Assembly (NCBI GenBank): GCA_002347365.1
Contig: DDWT01000029.1
Span: forward strand, 33,290 to 97,289
DNA length: 64,000 nt
DNA from: Actinobacteria bacterium UBA2279
GTDB lineage: Bacteria; Actinomycetota; Coriobacteriia; Anaerosomatales; Anaerosomataceae
Reading direction: 5' to 3'
Numbering within the stretch: the first letter of the stretch is position 1; the number at the start of each line of letters is the position of its first letter. The translations under genes and the position numbers were made by a program. The notes beneath the pieces are model-generated. The model was not told the DNA's origin, did not search any database, and worked only from the letters and a program-made list of their open reading frames with translations. Shown piece by piece: positions 35,961 to 44,494 of the stretch.

Positions 35961-37090
35961 CAGACGACTCCCATCGCTTCATCGTAGACGGCAAGCGTCT
36001 GTTCTGCCATGCGCTCGATGGTGAACTCCGATCTCGCCCGATGTCTCGCTTGCGCACCCAACTGCTCGCGCAGCGCCCGATCACCGGCGAGTCGGGACAG
36101 CGCCTCGGCCAATTCCCCGACATTGCCCGGCTCCACCGTGAGTCCCGTCACTCCGTCCCGATTCACGAACGGGACTCCCGTGGTGAGCCGCGTCGAGACC
36201 ACGGGCGTGCCGGAGGCGTGCGCCTCAAGCTGGACGAGCCCGAATGCTTCGGACCGCGCGACGGAAGGCAGACAGAAGATATCGGCGGCATTGAACCACG
36301 CAGCGAGTTCTTCGAACGGCAGCGTAGGCAGCATCATGACGCGCTCCCGGATGCCCAGCGCCGAGATGCGCTCGCGGAGTTGTGACTCGAGCGGCCCGGA
36401 CCCGACGATCACCAGGTCGGCATCGACAGACGCCATCGCCTCGACGAGCACATCTATCCCCTTGTAGTACACGAGCCGCCCGACGAACAGCACGACCGGC
36501 CGGACGTGTGCCGCCCTGATGTCGGCCGCGCGCTTCGCGAGCACCCCGGTGAGGTCGAAGCGTTCGACATCGATTCCGAAAGGAACGACCCTGCACTTCT
36601 CGGCCACGCGGGAGAGGAACGGGCTGTGCTCCACCATGTCGGGAGAACTCGCAAGGATCAGGTCTACGCGATCGAGCACGCGATGCAGAAGCGGCGTGTA
36701 GGCCGCGAGCATCGCCTTCTGCCGCACGATATCGCTGTGATACGTCATGACCGTCGGCAGCCCCGGGCGAGCGGTGAGCCAGCTGACCTCGCCCCAGGGG
36801 TACGGGAAGTGGAGGTGCAGCAGATCCGCAGGCGTGTCGCCGGAAGCTTCCGCCTTGATAGCGCGACCGAGCCCGAGTACGACCGGCGTCGACGAGTACG
36901 CGAATGCACGACCGAGGCGCGTGACATCCACACCGTCGATCTGCTCGCGAACGGTGTCTTTGTCCTCGTTGGCGACGAGTGCGCGCACTTCATGCCCGCG
37001 CGCCACGAGCGCGTTTGCCAGGTCGCGCATATGGAACTCGATACCACCGAGATGCGGGGGGTAGTACTTGTTGACCATCGTCACGCGCAT
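35960..37090 (-). CDS. Glycosyltransferase, GT4-like
   Basis: A 376-residue GT-B enzyme. It opens MRVTMVNKYYPPHLGGIE, the donor-side glycine loop of GT4, and the C-terminal domain has VLFVGRLVYYKGID and the E-x7-E motif in SVARSEAFGLVQLEAHASG. The ATG at 37090 (AGGAAGG ten bases upstream) is preferred over the 24 codons before it, which overlap the phosphomutase gene. Relatives transfer mannose, glucose or GlcNAc to lipid-linked acceptors. The sugar here is not determinable. Confidence 0.85.
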   Translation of the reverse strand: MRVTMVNKYYPPHLGGIEFHMRDLANALVARGHEVRALVANEDKDTVREQIDGVDVTRLGRAFAYSSTPVVLGLGRAIKAEASGDTPADLLHLHFPYPWGEVSWLTARPGLPTVMTYHSDIVRQKAMLAAYTPLLHRVLDRVDLILASSPDMVEHSPFLSRVAEKCRVVPFGIDVERFDLTGVLAKRAADIRAAHVRPVVLFVGRLVYYKGIDVLVEAMASVDADLVIVGSGPLESQLRERISALGIRERVMMLPTLPFEELAAWFNAADIFCLPSVARSEAFGLVQLEAHASGTPVVSTRLTTGVPFVNRDGVTGLTVEPGNVGELAEALSRLAGDRALREQLGAQARHRARSEFTIERMAEQTLAVYDEAMGVV

Positions 37091-37118
37091 GGGGCTATGA
37101 CCTTCCTGCCTCACCCGA

Positions 37119-38516
37119 TCAGACACCCGTGACCAATGCTCTACCGGCGTCGAGCAGATCATCTACCACGCCGGCCGAGGAAGCCTCTGCGTAGACGCGC
37201 ACGAGAGGCTCTGTGCCCGACGTCCGCAGCAACAGCCAGGCGTCATCGGGCAACAGGAACTTCACGCCATCGGTCCGAATGATCTCGTGCACGTCCAGAC
37301 CGGCGATCGAGGCGGGCGCCAGATCCGGCATACGCGCCACGAACGCGTCTTTGACTGCGGGATCGAGGCGAAGGTCGACACGCGAGTACTCCATCGGGCC
37401 GGTGAGGGCGAACAGGTCTTCGACAAGCTCTGCCAGACCCTGGCCGCGTTGCCCCATCATCTCGGCAAGCAGAAGCGCCATGAGCAGGCCATCGCGCTCG
37501 CGCACGTGCGTGGGGATTCCGATACCGCCGGACTCCTCTCCGCCCACGAGAACGTCACCTGCCACCATCTGCTCGTAGATCCACTTGAATCCCACGGGCG
37601 TGGTGACGACCTCAAGGCCCAGTGCCGCACCCAGCCGGTCGACGAGCACGGAGGTCGAGAGCGTCTTGACGACCTTGCCGCTCATTCCACGGTCCTCAAC
37701 CAGGTGTCTTGTGACGAGCGCGAGGATGCGGTGCGGGTTGACGAACGCGCCGTTGCGGTCGGCCGCGCCGATGCGGTCAGCGTCACCGTCGGTGATGAAC
37801 GCGGCGTCGAGCCCTTCGCGCTTCACGAGCTCTCTGACCTCATCGATGTGCGGCGGGATCGGCTCGGGGTGCAGACCGCCGAATCCAGGGTTGAGTTCGG
37901 AGTGGACCTCGGTCACTTCCACGCCGAACGAGCGGAGCGTCTCGGCAAGATAGGTCTGTCCTGCGCCGTAGAGCGGATCTACCGCCACCCGCAGGCCGGC
38001 CTTGGCGATCGCCTCGGCATCAACGAAGGACCGCAGCGCCTCGAGGTAGGGACCGACGAAGTCGAGAACCTCGTACTCGCCCCTCTCGGCAGGAGCCACC
38101 TCCAGGAGCGCTTCTTCCACGCGCCGCGTGAAGGACACCGGCGATGCCCCGCCGTCGGACATCCGGAGCTTGAAGCCGAGGTACGGCGCCGGATTGTGGC
38201 TCGCGGTCAGCATCACGCCGCCGACAGCATCTTCGTCGTGCGCCACCGACCAGCACAACGCCGGCGTCGGAAGATAGCGGTCGGTCACTTTGACGCGCAG
38301 CCCGTGAGTGGCGATCACTTCCGCGGCGGCCCGGGCGAAGCTCGCGGCTTCGAAGCGAGTGTCGTGACCGACGATGACCACCCCGCCCGGAGCGTCAGCG
38401 GCGAATACCCGCCCTGCCGCATCAGCCACACGGCGCAGGTTCTCGTATGTGAAATCCTCGGCGATAACGGCACGCCAGCCGTCCGTACCGAAGCGTATGT
38501 CGCCTGAAGTCCCCAT
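37119..38516 (-). CDS. Phosphohexomutase (phosphoglucomutase/phosphomannomutase)
   Basis: A 465-residue alpha-D-phosphohexomutase. Catalytic Ser106 lies in TASHNPAPY, the metal-binding loop is DGDADRIG, and the sugar-binding loop is GGEESGG. The C-terminal phosphate loop reads RTSGTEPLVRVYAE. It interconverts hexose 6- and 1-phosphates. It begins MGTSGDIRFGTDGWR. With manC in the same locus a role in making mannose-1-phosphate for GDP-mannose is likely, though phosphoglucomutase activity fits the sequence too. AGGA lies six bases before the ATG. Confidence 0.9.
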   Translation of the reverse strand: MGTSGDIRFGTDGWRAVIAEDFTYENLRRVADAAGRVFAADAPGGVVIVGHDTRFEAASFARAAAEVIATHGLRVKVTDRYLPTPALCWSVAHDEDAVGGVMLTASHNPAPYLGFKLRMSDGGASPVSFTRRVEEALLEVAPAERGEYEVLDFVGPYLEALRSFVDAEAIAKAGLRVAVDPLYGAGQTYLAETLRSFGVEVTEVHSELNPGFGGLHPEPIPPHIDEVRELVKREGLDAAFITDGDADRIGAADRNGAFVNPHRILALVTRHLVEDRGMSGKVVKTLSTSVLVDRLGAALGLEVVTTPVGFKWIYEQMVAGDVLVGGEESGGIGIPTHVRERDGLLMALLLAEMMGQRGQGLAELVEDLFALTGPMEYSRVDLRLDPAVKDAFVARMPDLAPASIAGLDVHEIIRTDGVKFLLPDDAWLLLRTSGTEPLVRVYAEASSAGVVDDLLDAGRALVTGV

Positions 38517-38604
38517 CGGTCGTCCTCACCTTCTGCGCCACACGGGACGCACCTGAAACCAGCTCTATTCTCCCCTATCGCCGGCGGTCGGCGAACGGGT
38601 CTTA

Positions 38605-39201
38605 TCAGTCCGCCATCATCTGCCAGTACGCATCAACGTGCCGGCGCACGCTCTGGGCCAGAGTCCCCGGGCCGGTGGTCGGCGGATCGTACAGCACATC
38701 AGCGGGGCGCATGCCCGCCGAGACGGCCTCCTGCATCAACTCCTCGGTCTCCGCGAACACCAACCGGGCATGCGAGAGCCCGAGTTCCGCGACACGGCGG
38801 ACGAGCACGACCATCGTCCGCCGAAGGCCGCTCGTGCACACCGCACGCAGTGTGTGTGCGACGCGCATGCCTTCCACACGACGAGCCGCCCAGCGCAGCA
38901 AAGCGTCGGCCTCAACGCCTGTGGAGTGAACGACAGTGGGCTGATAGCGTCGCAGGTACTTGCGAAGCCTCGAACGCGTTCGAACGACATTCCACTTGTC
39001 GAGCATGTAGGGGTCGACCTGAATGCCCAGTTCGCGAGCGCGCTCCACGACCTCAGTGTTCAGGGGTGCGAGCAAGCGGACCGTCGCACCGCGTGAGACC
39101 AGCTCGGCCATCACGGCGAACCAGCGCTCCTCGACCCCGCCCGGCTCAAGCGTGTCCTGGGTGGAGATGAAGAGGAATGTCGCCCGGGTCCAACCTCTCA
39201 T
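38605..39201 (-). CDS. Half-length GT-B glycosyltransferase-like protein (N-terminal domain only)
   Basis: A 198-residue protein resembling only the acceptor-side N-terminal Rossmann domain of GT4 enzymes: ATFLFISTQDTLEPGGVEE, GATVRLLAPLNTE, QPTVVHSTGVEADALLRW. It stops after the linker (RPADVLYDPP) with no donor-binding domain. A GGAGG site lies seven bases before the ATG, which overlaps the previous gene stop (ATGA), so it is translated. No continuation in other frames was found downstream, so it is probably an ancient truncation or a subunit that works with a separate partner. Confidence 0.6.
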   Translation of the reverse strand: MRGWTRATFLFISTQDTLEPGGVEERWFAVMAELVSRGATVRLLAPLNTEVVERARELGIQVDPYMLDKWNVVRTRSRLRKYLRRYQPTVVHSTGVEADALLRWAARRVEGMRVAHTLRAVCTSGLRRTMVVLVRRVAELGLSHARLVFAETEELMQEAVSAGMRPADVLYDPPTTGPGTLAQSVRRHVDAYWQMMAD

Positions 39202-40265
39202 GCTCGCACCTCCCCCAACACGCGCTCGTAGACCGCGATCGTCTCTGCCGCTGTACGTTCCCATGACATGATAGCGGCTTGCCGGCGGCCGGCCTCAGAA
39301 AGGCGCTGCCTGAGCGCGTCATCGGACAACAGCCGTGCGAGGGCGGCGGTCAGCGCGTCAGCATCTCGCGGGGGGAACAGGAGCGCGGCATCGCCCACGA
39401 CCTCGGGGAGTGAGGCGGCAGACGTGGTGATCACCGGCACACCGAACGACATCGCTTCCAGCGGAGGCAGCCCGAATCCCTCGTAGAGCGAAGGGAACGC
39501 GAAGACCTCGGCGTCCCGGTAAAGACGTCGTAGCACAGGGTCGTCCACGGGACCGGTGAATCGCACACGCTCTGCGGCGGCACCGATGATAGACGCGGCG
39601 TAGCCGGGAACGTCGTTACCTGCCAACACGAGCTGCAACCGGTCATCCGCAAGGGACGCAAATGCGCGCAACAGCGTAGGCAGGTCCTTGTGCGGACGCG
39701 TATTGCCCATGGACAGGATGTAGCGCTGGCCCTGAAGCCACTCCGGCAACTCGCCGAGAGAACCGGCAGCGAAATCGTCAGCGGCCAGCAGGACAACCGA
39801 CGTCTTCCCGGCGGCATGCGGGAAGAACCTGGCGAGGTCACGAGCGGTGCTCGCCGAGTCCGCGATGATGTGATCTGCACGACGAACCGCCCGGCGATTC
39901 CATACGCGGTACACGTGCCGCTTGAGCGCGGAGGGCATCAGACCTGCAACGACCAACGGGCTGAGGTCGTGAAGCGTCACCACGAGAGGTGACCGAGCGG
40001 GCATCGGCGTGGGGAAGTGAAGACAGTGCGTGAGGTCAGGAGCGACCCGCCTCACGATCGAGCCGAGCTCGAGAGCACCTGCCGGTGAGAACGGGTGGCG
40101 GGTGGCGGTCACGCTCTGCGCGCCGCCGAGGGAAGCGGGAGCGTCCGGAGCGATGACGCGCACCAGCTGGATGTCATCCCTGCTGCTGAGCGCATGCTCG
40201 AGGCCACGCGTGTAGCGGCCCACGCCCGTCCAGCTGGCCATCCGGCAGTCGAGGAGAAGGCGCAT
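39198..40265 (-). CDS. Glycosyltransferase family 4
   Basis: A 355-residue GT-B enzyme with a short N-terminal domain (RLLLDCRMASWTGVGRYTRG) and a C-terminal GT4 domain. The latter has ILSMGNTRPHKDLPTLLRAF, VRFTGPVDDPVLRRLY and the E-x7-E motif in FPSLYEGFGLPPLEAMSFG. It is a close relative of the protein encoded next at 40265. It overlaps both neighbours by 1-4 bases. Probably transfers a hexose or deoxyhexose to the growing repeat unit. Confidence 0.88.
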   Translation of the reverse strand: MRLLLDCRMASWTGVGRYTRGLEHALSSRDDIQLVRVIAPDAPASLGGAQSVTATRHPFSPAGALELGSIVRRVAPDLTHCLHFPTPMPARSPLVVTLHDLSPLVVAGLMPSALKRHVYRVWNRRAVRRADHIIADSASTARDLARFFPHAAGKTSVVLLAADDFAAGSLGELPEWLQGQRYILSMGNTRPHKDLPTLLRAFASLADDRLQLVLAGNDVPGYAASIIGAAAERVRFTGPVDDPVLRRLYRDAEVFAFPSLYEGFGLPPLEAMSFGVPVITTSAASLPEVVGDAALLFPPRDADALTAALARLLSDDALRQRLSEAGRRQAAIMSWERTAAETIAVYERVLGEVRA

Positions 40266-41416
40266 CAGTTTCGGCTCCCGAGTACCTGCTCGAAGACGCC
40301 CACCATGCCGCGTGCAGTGCGCTCCCAGGTGAACGCCTCGGCGCGCCTCAGACCGGCCCGCACGAGCTGATCGCGAGCACCAACGTCTGTGAGGACAACG
40401 GTCATCGCCTCGGCAATGGCCTCCGCCGAGGCCGGGTCAACGAGCAGCGCGGCATCACCGGCTACTTCGGGAAGAGATGACGTCTCAGATGTGATGGTGG
40501 GACATCCGCAGGCCATCGCCTCGAGCACGGGCATCCCAAAGCCCTCGTACACGCTTGGGTACACGAACGCGGCGGCTGCCGAGTACAGCGCCGTGAGCAT
40601 CTCAGACGACACATCTTCGAGGAGTCGCAGCTGCGCTCCAATGCCGAGTCTCTCGGCAATCCCGACAAGATCAGGAGGATTCGCGGTGGCGCGCCGGGAG
40701 CCCAACCCCACCAGAGACGTCTGGGAGCGTATCTCGGCGGGCAGGGCGGCGAATGCGTGGAAGATCGCGACCGCATTCTTGCGCGGATTGTACACATCCA
40801 TTGCAAGCACGAACCTGCCGTCGAGGCCGTGCGGGGCAAGCAGCGCAGCGACATCTTGATCCGAGCGACGGTGGAAGGTGTGCTCGTCCACACCGAGAGG
40901 CACGACAGTGATCCTGTCGGCAGGCACCCGGTAGTGCACGATCGCATCATCGGCGGTGGCTTGTGATGTGGTCACCACTTGATCGGCGACCTTGAGTATC
41001 CGCCCGATGAGGTACCGGTTGGCCATGCGGTTGAGTAGCGGCTGCTGCCCCGGCGCATGAAGATGCCAGAAGTCCTGCACCGTAGCCACTCGGGCGATGT
41101 CGCGCGCATGGAACGGGAGAAGGTGGCGCGGGCTCCAGAACAAGTCCACTTCGTCCGCCCTGAGAAGACGGTTGATGCCCGTCTGCATCCACACCACGTT
41201 GCTTCGTGTGGTGGGCCCTTCACCAAGACGCAGCGGCCATCCAATATCCAGCGGACTATCACTGAACGGAATCACCGGGGGCTTGGCGGCATACATGATG
41301 AACCGATGCCCGGTGCCCAGGGCTTCAAGTGCGCGCATGGTGCGATACTGCGACGTGCCAATGCCGCCGGAAGCCGATGTGGAGAGTGCTGTGACGTCTA
41401 TACCGATTGTGGCCAT
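40265..41416 (-). CDS. Glycosyltransferase family 4
   Basis: A 383-residue GT4 enzyme. The N-terminus reads MATIGIDVTALSTSASGGIG, and the C-terminal domain has FVLAMDVYNPRKNAVAIFHAF and YPSVYEGFGMPVLEAMACG with both glutamates. It is similar in plan to the preceding gene, pointing to gene duplication. The stop shares its last base with the next start (40265). A 73-bp gap with a CGCAGGGCCCTGCG palindrome separates it from the GT2 gene upstream. Confidence 0.88.
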   Translation of the reverse strand: MATIGIDVTALSTSASGGIGTSQYRTMRALEALGTGHRFIMYAAKPPVIPFSDSPLDIGWPLRLGEGPTTRSNVVWMQTGINRLLRADEVDLFWSPRHLLPFHARDIARVATVQDFWHLHAPGQQPLLNRMANRYLIGRILKVADQVVTTSQATADDAIVHYRVPADRITVVPLGVDEHTFHRRSDQDVAALLAPHGLDGRFVLAMDVYNPRKNAVAIFHAFAALPAEIRSQTSLVGLGSRRATANPPDLVGIAERLGIGAQLRLLEDVSSEMLTALYSAAAAFVYPSVYEGFGMPVLEAMACGCPTITSETSSLPEVAGDAALLVDPASAEAIAEAMTVVLTDVGARDQLVRAGLRRAEAFTWERTARGMVGVFEQVLGSRN

Positions 41417-41489
41417 AGAGGGATTCTACTCGACGGAGAGCGGAGGCGGGCATATCCGTAGGACGCAGGGCCCTGCGAGTGCAGGACTC

Positions 41490-42413
41490 TCAGGTGCTCT
41501 CCAACGGCATGTTGCGCCGTCTCGTGAGACACTGCCGAACAACCGTCCGCCAGCGCGAATCGAAGCATCCGTTGAACACCAACTCAGCCGGTGCTTCTCG
41601 AATGAGCGATAGCCCGATAATGCGGCACCAGATCGCATGCGCCGCAGAGAGCACGCGGGACATTCGATCCCTTCGTAGATTGTAGGTTGATATCAATCTG
41701 GCCATGTCTTGGTCTAGAACGTCGAGCATCCCAATCGACTTGCGTGCGCGCTGCATGCGATCAATCGCCAATACTCTGTGGATTCGGCCGAAGCGAGCGC
41801 CCTGAGCGGCTAGTCGCAGCCACAGCTCATAGTCCATCGCGAAGTGGAAAGACTCGTCAACCACGTCACCTTCGATGACCCGTCGGCGAAAGAAGACCGC
41901 TGGCTGGATAATGTAGTCGTAGCGTCGAAGCATTGCTCCTGAGCCATATGGCGGCATTCGAAAGTAGTGGAGGATCAGCCCGTCTTCGTTCACTCCAGCG
42001 GCGTGACCATATACGACATCGACGTCACGGTGTCGCTCGAAGAACGTCACGACATCGCTGACGACTCGCGCATCCCAATACGCGTCATCCGAGTTCAGCC
42101 AGCCGATTATCTCCCCCTTGGATGCCTGAAACGCCTTGTTCAAAGCATCGGATTGTCCAGCGTCAACCTCGCTGACCCAAGACACGGACCCACCGCCCCG
42201 CGCAAGCATCTCAACGCTGCCGTCCGTCGAGCCACCGTCCATCACGATATGTTCTAGATGGGCATACGATTGGGCCGCGACAGAAGCCAAGTTCTCGCCC
42301 AGCCAGCGCACTTGGTTGAACGAGGGGGTGAGGACGGACACCAAAGGTCCCTGCGCCAGTCTCGCTCGATTGAGGGGTGGTTCTGCAAGTTGCCCGGCCT
42401 GAGTCTCGACCAC
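41490..42413 (-). CDS. Glycosyltransferase family 2
   Basis: A 307-residue GT-A enzyme: PLVSVLTPSFNQVRWL opens the fold, HIVMDGGSTDGS carries the nucleotide contacts, and WLNSDDAYWD gives the DxD-type metal site. An acceptor region rich in aromatic residues follows. It is closely related to the GT2 protein at 46925, which has the same FNQ.RWL and MDGGS.D signatures. The start is a GTG with AGGGG five bases upstream. Ten bases separate it from the upstream epimerase gene stop. Confidence 0.9.
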   Translation of the reverse strand: MVETQAGQLAEPPLNRARLAQGPLVSVLTPSFNQVRWLGENLASVAAQSYAHLEHIVMDGGSTDGSVEMLARGGGSVSWVSEVDAGQSDALNKAFQASKGEIIGWLNSDDAYWDARVVSDVVTFFERHRDVDVVYGHAAGVNEDGLILHYFRMPPYGSGAMLRRYDYIIQPAVFFRRRVIEGDVVDESFHFAMDYELWLRLAAQGARFGRIHRVLAIDRMQRARKSIGMLDVLDQDMARLISTYNLRRDRMSRVLSAAHAIWCRIIGLSLIREAPAELVFNGCFDSRWRTVVRQCLTRRRNMPLEST

Positions 42414-42423
42414 TATCGCCCCT

Positions 42424-43392
42424 CTACTCGGAAGCCGACTGTAGCCGCCGCATGTCCTCGTCGACCATCATGGCTACAAGATCATCGAACTTCACGCGCG
42501 GCTCCCAACCCAGAACACGATGTGCCTTTGCTGGGTCTCCGAAGAGGATGTTCACATCCGCTGGTCGGAACAACTCCGCATCTACCGTGACATAGTCTCG
42601 GTAGTCGAGATCGAGATAGCCGAATGCTGCGTCACAGAACTCCCTCACAGTGCGGGCTTCACCAGTGGCGATGATGTAGTCATCCGGGCGATCCTGCTGG
42701 AGCATTAGCCACATCGCCTCGACGTAATCACCCGCGAATCCCCAGTCCCGTCGCGCCTCAAGATTACCGAGACGGAGCTCATGACTGATGCCCAGCTTGA
42801 TGCGTGCCGCGCCATCCGTGATCTTGCGTGTGACGAACTGCAATCCGCGCATCGGTGATTCATGATTGAAGAGAATACCGTTGCTGGCGTGCATCCCATA
42901 GGAGTCACGATAGCTACCCACAATATGGAAGCCGTACGTCTTCGAAGCTGCGTAGGGCGATCGTGGATGAAGGGCAGTCGTTTCACGTTGGGGCATCTGA
43001 GCAGTGTTGCCGAACATCTCTGCAGAAGACGCCTGGAAGAACCGAGCATGGGGCGCATGTAGCCGCAGCGCTTCAAGTAGACGCAAGACGCCTACCGCGT
43101 TGACCTCCGTAGTGGCGATTGCGTCACTCCACGCATGCCCGACCGATGATTGCGCCGCAAAGTTGTAGACCTCATCCGGAGCGGTCGATTCGACAGCGGA
43201 AAGTAGTGACTCCATATCGGTCATGTCCGCAACTAAGTGCTGGAGTGTGCCGCCCCCGCATGCCACCTTGCCCGAAGGCTCCTCGAACTCGGGTCCCGAA
43301 ATGCCGAAGACGTCATACCCTTTGGCGAGGAGCAGTCTGCTCAGGTACGTACCATCCTGGCCGGCAATACCGGTGATGAGGGCTCGTGTCAT
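42424..43392 (-). CDS. GDP-mannose 4,6-dehydratase paralogue
   Basis: A 322-residue short-chain epimerase/dehydratase. It opens with the NAD(P) loop TRALITGIAGQDGTYL typical of GDP-mannose dehydratases and has SSAEMFGN, PYAASK (Tyr-x3-Lys) and the family box NGILFNHESPMRG. It is about as long as the neighbouring gmd and very similar to it from residue 60 on, but lacks the LVRRSST segment after the first strand. Both have complete catalytic residues. It may make the same product or a related GDP-sugar. Confidence 0.8.
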   Translation of the reverse strand: MTRALITGIAGQDGTYLSRLLLAKGYDVFGISGPEFEEPSGKVACGGGTLQHLVADMTDMESLLSAVESTAPDEVYNFAAQSSVGHAWSDAIATTEVNAVGVLRLLEALRLHAPHARFFQASSAEMFGNTAQMPQRETTALHPRSPYAASKTYGFHIVGSYRDSYGMHASNGILFNHESPMRGLQFVTRKITDGAARIKLGISHELRLGNLEARRDWGFAGDYVEAMWLMLQQDRPDDYIIATGEARTVREFCDAAFGYLDLDYRDYVTVDAELFRPADVNILFGDPAKAHRVLGWEPRVKFDDLVAMMVDEDMRRLQSASE

Positions 43393-43409
43393 CAGACGCC
43401 TCCGGACGG

Positions 43410-44384
43410 CTAGCGAGAAAGCCGGGCGATGTCTGAGTCGACCATCATCTCGACAAGGTCAACAAACGACACCTTTGGCTCCCAGCCCAGTACCCGCTTG
43501 GCTTTGCCGCAGTCGCCAAGCAGTAGGTCGACCTCAGCTGGACGTACGAACGCCGGATCCAGTACAACGTGCTCCGTATAGTCGAGCCCAACACGTGAGA
43601 AGGCTATCTCACAGAACTCGCGCACTGAATGAGTCTCGCCGGTGGCAATAACGTAATCATCGGGTTCTTGCTCCTGCAGCATACGCCACATCATTTCAAC
43701 GTAGTCGCCCGCGAATCCCCAGTCGCGCTGGGAATCAAGATTGCCGAGTCGAAGCTCGGTCTCCATGCCAAGCTTGATACGCGCGACGCCGTCAGTGATC
43801 TTGCGGGTAACGAACTCCAAACCGCGGCGAGGAGACTCATGATTGAACAGAATACCGTTGCTCGCATGGAGTCCGAAACTCTCACGATAGTTAAGCGTGA
43901 TGTAGTAACCGTACACCTTCGCAACACCGTACGGAGACCGCGGATGGAATGGCGTTGTCTCGGTCTGCGGCGTTTCGCGAACCTTGCCATACATCTCAGA
44001 GGATGACGCCTGGTAGAACCTGGCATCGGACTTCTCCCGCCGGATAGCCTCGAGCAATCGCGTCACTCCCAGCGCGTCCACGTCGCCCGTGTATGTTGCC
44101 TGCCGCCAGGAGTCGGCCACGAAGGACTGCGCCGCAAGATTGTACACCTCGTCCGGCTGCGACTCGTACACTGCTTCGATTAGCGATACCTGATCGCTCA
44201 AGTCGCCGGACAGGAGCTTCACTTTGTGCGCAAGGTGCTCAATACGATCGAATGAGCCGGTGGAAGATCGCCGGACCAGTCCGAATACCGTGTACCCCTT
44301 GTCCAACAGCAGTTCAGCAAGATAAGAGCCGTCCTGACCGGTGATTCCGGTGATGAGTGCGCGCTTGGTCACTGTGAGATCCAT
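43410..44384 (-). CDS. gmd: GDP-mannose 4,6-dehydratase
   Basis: A 324-residue enzyme that turns GDP-mannose into GDP-4-keto-6-deoxymannose. It has RALITGITGQDGSYLAELLL and the GMD-specific VRRSST loop, SSSEMYGKV, PYGVAK with the catalytic Tyr and Lys, and NGILFNHESPRRG. With manC and fcl it completes a route to GDP-L-fucose. The ATG at 44384 lies in its own promoter region with a 9-bp palindrome upstream. The paralogue starts 17 bases after its stop. Confidence 0.92.
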   Translation of the reverse strand: MDLTVTKRALITGITGQDGSYLAELLLDKGYTVFGLVRRSSTGSFDRIEHLAHKVKLLSGDLSDQVSLIEAVYESQPDEVYNLAAQSFVADSWRQATYTGDVDALGVTRLLEAIRREKSDARFYQASSSEMYGKVRETPQTETTPFHPRSPYGVAKVYGYYITLNYRESFGLHASNGILFNHESPRRGLEFVTRKITDGVARIKLGMETELRLGNLDSQRDWGFAGDYVEMMWRMLQEQEPDDYVIATGETHSVREFCEIAFSRVGLDYTEHVVLDPAFVRPAEVDLLLGDCGKAKRVLGWEPKVSFVDLVEMMVDSDIARLSR

Positions 44385-44411
44385 TCGTCCTCGACATCAA
44401 TGCACCTCCGC

Positions 44412-44442
44412 AGGATACCAGCTCCCACCACGCGGTGGGAGC
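44412..44442 (-). promoter_or_regulatory. gmd promoter with palindromic operator
   Basis: On the minus strand, GCTCCCACC and GGTGGGAGC form a perfect 9-bp palindrome with a 4-base centre (44421-44442). It is followed at once by TGG TATCCT (44412-44420), an extended -10. There is no -35 box because the palindrome occupies the place. This fits a repressor or activator site controlling gmd. A structured RNA is the alternative. Confidence 0.5.
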
Positions 44443-44494
44443 GGTGATTGCGTCGCACCTCACACAACGCACACCGGAGATGGCTACGTTAGCC

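Noticed and set aside
41464..41477. Palindrome CGCAGGGCCCTGCG between two glycosyltransferase genes
   Set aside because: Short self-complementary site without loop, T-run or promoter nearby. Could arise by chance at this GC content.
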